Of a stretch of 61,166 bases of DNA, positions 47,675-55,799 are shown one piece after another. The DNA comes from Candidatus Krumholzibacteriota bacterium (GTDB taxonomy: Bacteria > Krumholzibacteriota > Krumholzibacteriia > LZORAL124-64-63): NCBI GenBank assembly GCA_024275485.1, contig JAJRZA010000033.1:90487-151652 (forward strand), given 5' to 3'. Numbering within the stretch: the stretch's first letter is position 1; every line of letters starts with the position of its first letter. The notes under the pieces are model-generated. The model saw only the letters and a list, made by a program, of their open reading frames with translations, searched no databases and had not been told where the DNA came from. A program made the translations under genes and the position numbers.

Positions 47675-48610
47675 TTACCAACGCAGGTTCAGGGAAAACT
47701 TGTGCCCAGATTCGAACCCCTCGATTTTTGTATCCTCGTAGGCATAATCAATGCCCAGAACGCCGGCGCGAAAACCAGCCCCTGCTGTCCAGCCCTGCAA
47801 ATCATAATTCACTTTGGTACCACCGCGCAATGAAAGCTCGGAAATGATGCGCAATTCGGCACCCAAATGGGCTTTTTCACTGGTATCGTTGGGAAACACC
47901 ACGTCACCGGTGAAAGTCAGGCGGTCGCCCAACAGGTTTTCCGGACTCCAGGACATACCGATTCGGTAGGCAGAAGGCAAGTCAAAAGGCTCATTCCGCA
48001 AATTCATTTGACCACCGATGTTGGTGGCGGAAGCTGCAAAAACCAAGCCCTCAATCATGCTTTTATGAGTGACAAAGAAGTCAAAGGCAAATCCAGTATC
48101 GGAATAGAGATCAATTTTTTCATAAATCATCTTGGCAGTGACCGCGGCCCCAAAACTGTCTCCTAGTTTTCTGGCATAAGAAATACCAAAACTCACATCA
48201 TAAGGATTGAAAGTACCTTCTGGAACGGCAACCGGCTCGTCTCCGTAGCGGGGAATATCATCGGAATACAGGCCGGTGAACATGAATCCAAAAACACCGG
48301 CGCCGGCCTTGTGGGCCACCGCAGCTGATTCATGATTGAACGACCCAAGATAACGATAGTGTTGCAAAACAAACTCGGTTTCGAAATCGGCAAAGACATT
48401 GTTGGCCGGATTCCAGAAAACAGCCGAAGCACCATGACTGGAAGCTACCCCGGCTCCCCCCATACCGGCCTCCCGGGCCCCAACTCCCATGCGCAGCGAC
48501 AACAGCCCTACTTCTCCAGGATTAGCTGCCAGAGCAATAACCCCATGGAGGGACAATGCCGTTACAAATGCGAAGACCTTCAGTAAGGTGGATTTGGATA
48601 TGCGAACCAT
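47675..48610 (-). CDS. PorV/PorQ family outer-membrane protein
   Basis: The product has 311 residues with a signal peptide (residues 7-29, ending ALAA). The family N-terminus is clear: LRMGVGAREAGMGGAGVASSHGASAVFWNPANN, read over two strands, with the NPA motif, followed by amphipathic barrel strands to the terminal KFSLNLRW (final aromatic). PorV takes part in the type IX secretion system in Bacteroidetes; in related phyla, PorV paralogues accompany exported proteins with FlgD-type C-termini, several of which are encoded in this window. Whether this is a secretion component or a transporter is inference. The ATG is preceded by AAAGGGA. Confidence 0.85.
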   Translation of the reverse strand: MVRISKSTLLKVFAFVTALSLHGVIALAANPGEVGLLSLRMGVGAREAGMGGAGVASSHGASAVFWNPANNVFADFETEFVLQHYRYLGSFNHESAAVAHKAGAGVFGFMFTGLYSDDIPRYGDEPVAVPEGTFNPYDVSFGISYARKLGDSFGAAVTAKMIYEKIDLYSDTGFAFDFFVTHKSMIEGLVFAASATNIGGQMNLRNEPFDLPSAYRIGMSWSPENLLGDRLTFTGDVVFPNDTSEKAHLGAELRIISELSLRGGTKVNYDLQGWTAGAGFRAGVLGIDYAYEDTKIEGFESGHKFSLNLRW

Positions 48611-48726
48611 GGGTTCCCTTTCCTTTTTTTAGCGGGCCTAGGAGGATTTGGCACCCAAGCCTGTTGGCGAATCATTCTATCGGCAGATTGCCGGTACGTC
48701 TAACTACAAATCCCGGTTTGGACCCC

Positions 48727-51700
48727 TTATCGCACAATGGCAAAAGGGACCACGCTGTTGTCCACCTGGCCCAGATCGGATTCAGCCACCAGACGACAAA
48801 GATACATTCCCGAGACGGTATTCTCCAAATTGAGAGTAACAGTGAACGGGTCAACCGCCACCACGGACTGCCACTCGCTGAAGGCCACGACTTCGCCTTC
48901 AAGGTTGTGGATCGAAACTTTCACCTTTGAGGCAGATCGGACCCGAGCGCGAACCTGCAGGGGTTCATCCCCCAGGGGGCTGGGATAACAAATATGACTG
49001 CCCGGAACAAGACCTGAGCCATCACTGGCGACCGGAGGCCCGGTCCAGGCACTCATGTCCCAGGAACCATTGCGCCAGGGAGAACCACCCCACATAGGCC
49101 AAAGAGGATCGCTCTGCGCCACGGCAGACCAGATAACAAGAGTGGAAACATCAGTTGTCTCCAACTCACCATCACTATCGTTCAGGCCGGTGATTCGGCC
49201 AAATGTGCCCAGCGCCACCAGATCCAGGGTGGATTCACCCTGCACGGCACCAAGGGCAGGTGTGCCCACGCTGCGAGCCGGCCCGGCAGCGGGCCACCCG
49301 TCAAGACTTTCCCCCTTCATGCCAAACCCAAATATTCGACCATCATAAACGGGAAACACGAATTGTCGAAGTGGCGTCTGGGCACCCACGAGGCGGGCCA
49401 CCAGTGGTCCACCCGCCAGGGAATCCGACGCAATGGCTATGGCTTCAGCAGGCCTGCGGGGCCAACCATCACTCCAGGAACCATTATGTCCCACCCTGCC
49501 CAGCACACCATTGGAAATAAAAGATCCGCCCGGGGCCACCGGAGAAGTCATACGGATATCATCGTTCCAGACCATGGGCAGAGCTTCCTGTACAAGGTCT
49601 TCGGTGAAGAACAAGGTTACCGCCTGGCCATCAACACCGGGAACTATGGCATATCGAACGGAAGTGTCTGTTGCTTCATGGTCCACATATCCTAATTGAA
49701 CGGGAAAATTGCCGGGCCGGAAAGGAAGATCCATACTCACGGTCTGGGGAGAACCAGGAACCTGCGATTCATCCACCGCACAGAATACAAGCTGACTCTC
49801 GTTGCTGAGAGTATCATACACGGCCACAACAACCTGTTGCCAGGCATAAACCGGAGGTGACTCAACACGCACCGCCCCCAGATTGAAATGCAGCCCCATA
49901 GTTGCAGGCAACCCTCTGTAAAGGCGCAGGTGTGACTCACCCATTTCTTGAAAAATGACGGCTGCATCCACCGCTTCGTCAAGAGCATAATCAGCCACCC
50001 GGTCGCGAGGAATCAACACCGGTGGCAGAGAGCAGGATTCCGTCTCAACAACCAGGCCAACATTGCCTGGATTGGCGACCAGGGGATTCCCGTCACTGCC
50101 GAACACGTAAAGTCCACGGGGCCCTGTCAGGATAATCTCCGATTGGATCCCATCGCCGTCCCAGTCGCCCGACGCAGACGGCTGGTTCCAAAGAACCGGA
50201 TTGTTGGCATAGGTACCAACGGCAAATGGCTCCACGGTATCCGGGTCCAGGTCATGATCCAGGAATTCATTCAGATCTCCATCAAAGACAAAGATCTCCC
50301 CTTGCCTACCGGTGACAATAACCTCCGCAGCATCCCCCGCTCCTCCCAGGTCAGTCAACAGGACGTGGCTACCTGCCAGGCTGATTCCAGGAGACAGTTC
50401 CAGCCGGGCATGAATTTCCGGTCCTGCCCCGACACCACCTTGGGTATCGAGCTGGAAGGACATGATATCGGCGTATTCAAAGCCCCAGAGTGTATCGGGA
50501 GGACTGATTGTATCGTTGATGTCGGCCACAAAGGACATTGAATCCAGAACCACCAAGCTGATGTCCTGAAACCGGACGTTGGTCCTGGCTCCGGTGGCAG
50601 ACCGGGTATCAGGCAGGGTTTCAGGCCCAAAAAAGTAATTGTCCTCACCCCGGAAACTGTCGTCATCGCCACCCAGGATAAAAGGGCTGGGCTCACGGGA
50701 ATCCAGATCCTGAATTCCATCAGCCTCTTCCAAATCCACCGATTTGTGTTTGGGGTCGGCGTTGAACCTGTTGGAAGCCATGCCAAAGACATCCTGGATG
50801 ACACCTTCATCGATGTGCCAAATGTAAATTCCGCTGCCCGCACCTTTGACCCCAGGAGCCCGGGCGCTGTTTTCGCTCATGAAAAAATCCCACTCCCCAC
50901 CACCAAGGCGTTCACGGATGTCGGTGGCAGGATCGAATTTGCCAACTCCAAACACTGGAACGCCATCGTCCGTTGGCGAATCATCATCCCAAAAATCGGG
51001 AATGTTGTTGCCATTGAGATCGCCCGGAAAAGAATAAATACGGTTCCCATCAGGGTCCTGGAGTCGGTAGGCAAGTAGCCAATATTCCTGTCCCGTGATT
51101 TCCACACGCAAGGCCGCGTCGGGGCTGCCCGTTTGTTCACTGGGAGTCAGGATTTGCTGACCAGCCACCAGGGGATCAACCACCCGGGGCTCCAGCCATC
51201 CCATCAGCATTTTGTTGAAGGCACAGGGATGAGGCGGGATCCAGCCCATGCCCACAAAGAGGCCATAACCCATCAGGCCGAATTCACCGATGCCCTGACT
51301 GTCGGGAAAGCCGGATGGCGTAAAATCGCTCAGGGAGAGCATTCCCAGTCGCAACCCTACCTCGAAACAATACACACCCAAGCTGCCAAAGTAGCCGCCA
51401 AAACCGCCTATTGGATCCTGATATTCACATTCCGGAAGAATGAGGACCTGGTCAATCCCCGCATCCGGTCCAAAGTCGACACTGGGCAACCAGGGGTTTT
51501 CCAAATCACCATCCTCGAAAGCCTGTTGAAAGTCGCTGGGATCCAGGAAGTTGCTGAAGATCTGTTCAGGAGAATTACCGAGAATATCAGTTTCCTGACC
51601 GGCCCCGGCATGAATAACGATAAAGGTGTCGAAGAGTGAAAAATCAATTTCCCCATCCAGGCTGTCCACCACATCGCTTGCCAGAAGGACGGTCTGCTCA

Positions 51701-52200
51701 CCCTTCTCCGGGTGATTCCCATAGTAACTCATGGGATGAGGCAAATTCACCACCCGGGGATGAATGGTGTAATTAAAAGTGAAATCGCCACCACTGACAT
51801 CATGGAAGTAGTCGGCGACATCCCCAAACAAATGGCTGAAGAAAACCGAATCATGGGCGGAATAATAAATTTCGGACTGCATGGGATCAGGAAACTCGCC
51901 AGGGACCTGGCCAAACCGTCCAAACAAAAGACTATCACTGAAATCACACATCAAAACGATAGCCTGCAGCGCAGCCGGAGCTTTCTCCCCGGACATTCGC
52001 ATTTGTTGCAATCGGACCGCCCCATCGTCTCGAAGGGGGCCACTGTGATGCCCAAGAAGGTTTTGCATTCGCACAGGAAGACACTGTTCGATAATCCCGG
52101 CCAGACTACCGGAATCGGGTTGTGCAGCTACAGTGGCCTGCGGGAACCAGGCAAACCACCCGGATAATAGCAGAGCAAACAAAACGAGGGGACTTCGCAT
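48727..52200 (-). CDS. M6-type protease homologue, exported, zinc site lost
   Basis: The product has 1157 residues: signal peptide (residues 1-26), M6-like domain (about 75-420), a long region of FG-GAP/propeller-like strands, and a FlgD-like C-terminus (KVSIHNLEGEVVAFSEW...MYLCRLVAES). In M6 proteases the zinc motif HExxHxLG lies in this position; here residues 278-287 read CFEVGLRLGM, so both His ligands are replaced while Glu, the G-x-x-L-G frame and the following Asp remain. The product is therefore probably not a zinc protease, though the fold may serve binding. It may be sorted through a PorV/T9SS-like route. The gene starts with ATG at 52200. It is 230 bases from the next unit's terminator. 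Confidence 0.75.
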   Translation of the reverse strand: MRSPLVLFALLLSGWFAWFPQATVAAQPDSGSLAGIIEQCLPVRMQNLLGHHSGPLRDDGAVRLQQMRMSGEKAPAALQAIVLMCDFSDSLLFGRFGQVPGEFPDPMQSEIYYSAHDSVFFSHLFGDVADYFHDVSGGDFTFNYTIHPRVVNLPHPMSYYGNHPEKGEQTVLLASDVVDSLDGEIDFSLFDTFIVIHAGAGQETDILGNSPEQIFSNFLDPSDFQQAFEDGDLENPWLPSVDFGPDAGIDQVLILPECEYQDPIGGFGGYFGSLGVYCFEVGLRLGMLSLSDFTPSGFPDSQGIGEFGLMGYGLFVGMGWIPPHPCAFNKMLMGWLEPRVVDPLVAGQQILTPSEQTGSPDAALRVEITGQEYWLLAYRLQDPDGNRIYSFPGDLNGNNIPDFWDDDSPTDDGVPVFGVGKFDPATDIRERLGGGEWDFFMSENSARAPGVKGAGSGIYIWHIDEGVIQDVFGMASNRFNADPKHKSVDLEEADGIQDLDSREPSPFILGGDDDSFRGEDNYFFGPETLPDTRSATGARTNVRFQDISLVVLDSMSFVADINDTISPPDTLWGFEYADIMSFQLDTQGGVGAGPEIHARLELSPGISLAGSHVLLTDLGGAGDAAEVIVTGRQGEIFVFDGDLNEFLDHDLDPDTVEPFAVGTYANNPVLWNQPSASGDWDGDGIQSEIILTGPRGLYVFGSDGNPLVANPGNVGLVVETESCSLPPVLIPRDRVADYALDEAVDAAVIFQEMGESHLRLYRGLPATMGLHFNLGAVRVESPPVYAWQQVVVAVYDTLSNESQLVFCAVDESQVPGSPQTVSMDLPFRPGNFPVQLGYVDHEATDTSVRYAIVPGVDGQAVTLFFTEDLVQEALPMVWNDDIRMTSPVAPGGSFISNGVLGRVGHNGSWSDGWPRRPAEAIAIASDSLAGGPLVARLVGAQTPLRQFVFPVYDGRIFGFGMKGESLDGWPAAGPARSVGTPALGAVQGESTLDLVALGTFGRITGLNDSDGELETTDVSTLVIWSAVAQSDPLWPMWGGSPWRNGSWDMSAWTGPPVASDGSGLVPGSHICYPSPLGDEPLQVRARVRSASKVKVSIHNLEGEVVAFSEWQSVVAVDPFTVTLNLENTVSGMYLCRLVAESDLGQVDNSVVPFAIVR

Positions 52201-52331
52201 TTAAAACTGACCTTTCGGAACAACTCTGGTACCGAGGCCGGAATGGCCATACATACCGAATTGCCGGGCATTATAGGAAGGTCGCCTGCCCGGGTCAATC
52301 ACCCTTTCGAGTGGCCCGAACCAGGCGTCCT
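52201..52331. other. intergenic region upstream of the M6-type gene
   Basis: No gene is seen. No good sigma-70 or sigma-54 promoter was found by eye for the M6-type gene. Confidence 0.3.
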
Positions 52332-52398
52332 AAAAAATCCGGAGAGCCCAAGCGTGGTGTCTGTCACCCCTGATCGACATTCCCTCGCCGGGCTCTCC
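52332..52398 (-). terminator. terminator-like hairpin with 40-base loop
   Basis: On the minus strand a perfect 9-bp stem (52390-52398 with 52341-52349) closes a 40-base loop and is followed by a T run at 52332-52337. It lies 130 bases after the stop of the basic-tail gene. The stem core AGAGCCC/GGGCTCT recurs in the element at 55737-55799. Confidence 0.6.
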
Positions 52399-52529
52399 TT
52401 CATGTGCTGATGTCCCCAACCGGTCGAACCGCCATCCTTCTCGTTTGGTGCCAACCTCTTCGAGAATCTGGTCTCTTTTCGGCCATTGGGTGATGGGGGG
52501 AAAACACCAACACACAACTCAAATTTCTA

Positions 52530-53445
52530 TTATCTTCTTCCGGAAGTGCCACCACCCCGACCTGATTTGGAGCTGCCACCCCCTGATCTGCTTCTTCCTG
52601 AATTGCTACTTTTGCGGGAGGAACTACCGGAAGAATTGGTTCCTGAGCTTTTGACGGCACTGCTCTTTGATCTGCTGCCACCGCGGTTGTTGGATTTGGG
52701 TTTCACCTTGGACGAGCTGCCACTTCGGGTCCCGCTCTGCCGAGTATTGCTCCTGGGTTTGACAGCAGCACCTGTAGAACTCCCGCCGCGGGAATTTCTT
52801 CGCGTTTCGACACTCCGGCCGGAATTGCGACTGTTGTTTTGAGATCCAGAACCGCTGTTCCAAATCCTGGTGCCCTTTTTCCGTGGCTCCACCGGCTTGA
52901 TCCGACGGTTCCCATCGGCTCCGGAGGAAGGTTTGACGCTGCCACCACGGGTTGAGCCGGGAAGGCTGCTACCATACACAGTGGTATTTCCTGAATTGGG
53001 CAGCCCTCCGGACCGGCTGACTGGTTGGATGCTTTCCCGATTTGATGTTGGCCGGGTGCGAATTCCATCTCGATCCTGACGAGTCCCAGCACGAGTCCCA
53101 CCCTGGGATCCAGACCCTGACCTGGAACCACGACCCTTGACATTTCTTATTTGCAACCCGCCGCGAGAGGTGCTGCGCTGCGGCTTGTCAATACTGGGCC
53201 GAGGCCGAACCATGGGCTTCTCGCCTCGCACGACCGTTGTGCGGTCCTCCTGTCGAACCGATTGACCGCCGCGCATGCTGCCGGTTCCACCCCTGGTAGC
53301 AGGCTGCTTCTGCCGCATCATTTCCTGTTCCCTGGCAGTTGGGCCGCGTTGGGCAATTTGGCCGGTCACCCGGGCGTAATCGCCTGTCTTGCGTCGGGGG
53401 GGGCGTTGACCATCCCCCAAATTTGGTGGCTGATGTAGCCCCCCG
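52530..53445 (-). pseudogene. out-of-frame basic, Ser/Arg/Gly-rich tail of the CxxCH protein
   Basis: This frame encodes about 285 residues of low-complexity, strongly basic sequence (many SRG, SGS, RGG groups, ending SGRGGGTSGRR). It is in a different frame from the well-formed N-terminal part at 54384. The two frames join if the C8 run (53396-53403 on the plus strand) had one base fewer, or alternatively at the C6 run at 53439-53444. The segment GDYARVTGQIAQRGPTAREQ reads as ordinary protein just after the junction, which supports it as the genuine continuation. As an intact gene, the product would have about 617 residues. The tail is expected to be disordered. Confidence 0.7.
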
Positions 53446-54384
53446 CCCGGTTTTGTAACGAACTCCATAATTCTGGTAATAAGGCGAATCGCACCAAGCA
53501 TAGACCGGGTTTCCCCACACGTAACCAGACCCATAATTGCAGGTGTAGTAGGGCTCGTACCAGAAGTTGATCCATGGCCGCCAGGTCCAGGGATCGATGT
53601 AGACATAGACCGGGTTGTAATAGACGGGATAATACCCATTGTCCCTATACCAGGAGTTCCCCCAGCCGTAGTCGTAGGTGATATCAATGGTGCACTGGTC
53701 ACGGTACGGATGAACGGCCAAGTCATCGTCCATGTGGCACTGGTTGCAAAGGAAGCGAGGGTGTTCCACCACTTCGTTTACATAATAACTCAGGTAATTG
53801 GTTATCACGAAATCGCCCGAATCTTCCATTCCGGTGATGGCAAAATTAACCTCGTTCATGGCTAAAAATGGATCACCGATGATGGCAAATTCAATCTTCT
53901 CGGCCTGGAACTCATGGTGGAAATCCACTGCCAGATCACGCAGATCGAAGGGATAACGCGAAACAATAGCTTCTACGAAGCCCTCACCTGCACTGCTGGA
54001 GGCTGCCAGGCGACGGGCCCCAGTCACTGGCATCAAGTATTCATGGCCACCAAAAACGAACCCATCATCCAGGCGACTGCGGGGCCAAAGAACCGTAACC
54101 AGGCCTTCGGTGTTGATGCGGTAAACCACGGCGTAGGCGTCTTCATTGGTTTGGAAGCCCACAGCCATGTCTTGGCCACGATCAAGAACAACGCCTTCTT
54201 CAAGGCCATCAATCCAGACCCCAACACGCAAGGTTTGCGATGAGTAATCAAATTCGGTTTCAGCAACTGTGGTCTGGCCAGTGGCAAAAGCCAACGAACA
54301 CAACATGAAGGTCAGGGTGAAGATGCCGGTCAGAACCATTTTCTGCTGGCGACCTTGGAGTTTGTTTGCATTCCGTATTTTCAT
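53188..54384 (-). CDS. exported DUF4384-like protein with CxxCH motif, frameshifted
   Basis: The first about 325 residues are well formed: a signal peptide (about residues 16-36, ending LAFATG), then a beta domain resembling DUF4384 (RVGVWIDGLEEGVVLDRGQDMAVGF; AYAVVYRINTEGLVTVLWP), then a CNQCH motif at residues 213-217, and a Tyr/Trp/Gly-rich stretch (about 238-310, GYYPVYYNPVYVYIDPWTW). CxxCH could attach a c-type haem or, with nearby Cys, bind zinc. Beyond residue about 325 the frame reads atypically (RPNCPTRPNCQGTGNDAAEAAC) and stops at 53188; the better frame is the basic tail at 52530-53445. ATG 54384 has AAAGGAG upstream and lies 30 bases after the lipoprotein stop. Confidence 0.75.
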   Translation of the reverse strand: MKIRNANKLQGRQQKMVLTGIFTLTFMLCSLAFATGQTTVAETEFDYSSQTLRVGVWIDGLEEGVVLDRGQDMAVGFQTNEDAYAVVYRINTEGLVTVLWPRSRLDDGFVFGGHEYLMPVTGARRLAASSSAGEGFVEAIVSRYPFDLRDLAVDFHHEFQAEKIEFAIIGDPFLAMNEVNFAITGMEDSGDFVITNYLSYYVNEVVEHPRFLCNQCHMDDDLAVHPYRDQCTIDITYDYGWGNSWYRDNGYYPVYYNPVYVYIDPWTWRPWINFWYEPYYTCNYGSGYVWGNPVYAWCDSPYYQNYGVRYKTGRGATSATKFGGWSTPPPTQDRRLRPGDRPNCPTRPNCQGTGNDAAEAACYQGWNRQHARRSIGSTGGPHNGRARREAHGSASAQY

Positions 54385-54414
54385 ATCTTCACGCTCCTTT
54401 CCTGGTTGACCGTC

Positions 54415-55056
54415 CTAAAGACTGATGATTTCGGGGGTGCTGTCGGGGCGGCCATCATTTTCGGGTACTGACAATTCGGGCAAGCCTGAAATTGTTTGAT
54501 AGGCCCAGATGATCTCGACAAAATCGGATCCCATTGTGACCACTCCGAATTTGGCGTAGTGGGTACCGTAGGGATAATCATCGAGCTCCACTACGTAGAT
54601 ATGGCCTGCAATCAACTCAAGCACTCCGGTGATGGAATAGCCATCGGCAGGAGCCCAGGAAACACCTTCAAATATAAGATAGCCATCATTGTCGGTGAAT
54701 ACGCCGAAATCCTGAAGGAAAACCCCACCCCGTGCAGTATGGACATAAGGAACGCCACCCTGGAAATGGATTTCAATGTCGGCGTTGAAATTGGGCTGTC
54801 CCTGATCGCGGCCAAAATCCATTTCGCTGAAGTCAAATGCAGACCAAAGAGGCTGGGTGCTGATATTGTAAAGTCGCACAGGTGCCAGACTGTGGGGCAA
54901 GGGTGCGTCGATGACAAATTCATAACTGAGAGCACTTTCACGACCGGCGGAATTCACTGCCGCCACAGCGTACTCGTATCGTTCACCATTGACCGCTTCG
55001 ATATCTGCAAACCAGTGCAGGCCACTGATGGGGTCGAAATTGCCATTCCAGGCAAC
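54415..55056 (-). pseudogene. second part of FN3 lipoprotein, after in-frame TAA
   Basis: Immediately after TAA 55057-55059 the same frame continues VAWNGNFDPISGLHWFADIE and then VNGERYEYAVAAVNSAGRES, the second half of an FN3 domain begun upstream. It then runs through ALSYEFVIDAPLP, YNISTQPLWSAFDF and FGVVTMGSDFVEIIWAYQT to TAG at 54415. As read, no natural start lies before it (the ATG/GTG near 54966 is internal to the FN3 fold). The rest is a beta domain of unknown function. One base change to TAA (for example from GAA, AAA or CAA) explains the break. Confidence 0.75.
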
Positions 55057-55398
55057 TTAACCAATGAAGGAAAATTGACGGTTGTTGTTGTACTCATCGC
55101 CTTCTTCATAAAATCGGCTGTAGATCAAATAGCTGGCGACGTTATCGTTGAAGTTGCCGTCGTAGGGGTGGTAGGAGATGTCATACCATTGCACGATGAT
55201 TTCGTTGTCGCCACTTATGCTGTGAACGCCGGTGGGAACAACCGGCGGGGGAAGTTCAATGCAATTGACACAATCTTCTGTTTCGCAGCCACCAATCAGC
55301 ATCAACGATACAAAAACAAGCCCAAGCAATCCCATTCGCCCAATGATGCGGTGGGTTTTTGGAGTTTCAAAAAACTGCTGTGCATTGAACTTGTTCAT
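55057..55398 (-). CDS. FN3-domain lipoprotein, prematurely stopped
   Basis: As it reads, the product has 113 residues. A signal (GLLGLVFVSLMLIGG) with lipobox LIGGC is followed by a Cys pair (CETEDCVNC) and the first strands of an FN3 domain (PTGVHSISGDNEIIVQWYDI...YLIYSRFYEEGDEYNNN). It stops at TAA inside that domain; the remainder is in frame directly downstream (54415-55056), giving about 327 residues when intact. ATG 55398 has GGAGGTGGAG upstream. A near-consensus sigma-54 promoter lies 50 bases upstream, so the unit (this gene plus the CxxCH gene) is probably controlled by sigma-54 activators. Confidence 0.8.
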   Translation of the reverse strand: MNKFNAQQFFETPKTHRIIGRMGLLGLVFVSLMLIGGCETEDCVNCIELPPPVVPTGVHSISGDNEIIVQWYDISYHPYDGNFNDNVASYLIYSRFYEEGDEYNNNRQFSFIG

Positions 55399-55447
55399 AT
55401 CTCCACCTCCGGGATCGTCGGGGACCTGGTCCTACAACCTGGTACAG

Positions 55448-55462
55448 GCAGGAGACGTGCCA
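55448..55462 (-). promoter_or_regulatory. sigma-54 (-24/-12) promoter
   Basis: On the minus strand TGGCACG (55456-55462) is followed by TGC (55448-55450), with the GG and GC dinucleotides exactly 12 bases apart, as required for sigma-54. The -24 box is a perfect consensus; the -12 box is CTGC instead of TTGC. Transcription would begin near 55436, 38 bases before the lipoprotein ATG. Confidence 0.7.
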
Positions 55463-55736
55463 ACCCGGGATTTGTGAAATTCGAAAGGACAATCCATGAA
55501 GAATGATTTGAGAAGTATTTAGCAAATAAGAAATATACGACCATAAACTGTTTAAAACTTTTTACTTAACTCCTGGCGTCAAGAAATACAGAGACTGAAA
55601 AACAAAAGCATTGATGTCCTGCAATTGGGATGCCCGAGTTTCTGCAACAGGATTAATGATGTGCGCAATGTGGGACATGTTCCCCGAAAGGGGACAAAAA
55701 TTTGCTGGTGGTTAGGGAAGTTGTCAGAAAAACAAG
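55463..55736. other. intergenic region, upstream of the sigma-54 promoter
   Basis: No gene is seen. On the plus strand a GTTCCCC-GAAA-GGGGAC dyad (around 55679-55694) is followed by AAAAATTTGC. This could be a poor sigma-54 site on the plus strand or an activator-binding dyad for the promoter at 55448. Confidence 0.35.
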
Positions 55737-55799
55737 AAGAGCCCCGCCTTTCGGCAATCTGATTAAAAATCTCGCCTTTTTATAATCAGAAGGGCTCTT
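55737..55799. ncRNA. structured element with three helices, strand uncertain
   Basis: An 8-bp outer stem (55737-55744 with 55792-55799) encloses a short GCC-TTTC-GGC hairpin and a 7-bp stem (55759-55765 with 55783-55789), giving a three-way junction. T-rich runs follow on either strand (TTTTGTT on plus, TTCTTGTTTTT on minus), so it could be a bidirectional terminator or the 3' part of a small RNA. Confidence 0.4.

Noticed and set aside
53204-53726. Independent gene starting at 53726 in the basic-tail frame.
   Set aside because: The first about 100 residues are a shadow of the Tyr/Trp-rich part of the CxxCH gene; only the part after the homopolymer run is credible.
32935-55059. TAA reassigned to a sense codon, suggested by two in-frame TAA codons in otherwise intact genes.
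   Set aside because: TAA ends many intact genes here, for example ppdK (10426), mgtE (28281), the CorC-like gene (30438) and the sigma factor (43545), with other genes starting a few bases later.
55737-55799. Hammerhead ribozyme, because of a three-way junction and CTGATTA.
   Set aside because: The conserved CUGAUGA and GAAA core is absent and CTGATTA is base-paired.
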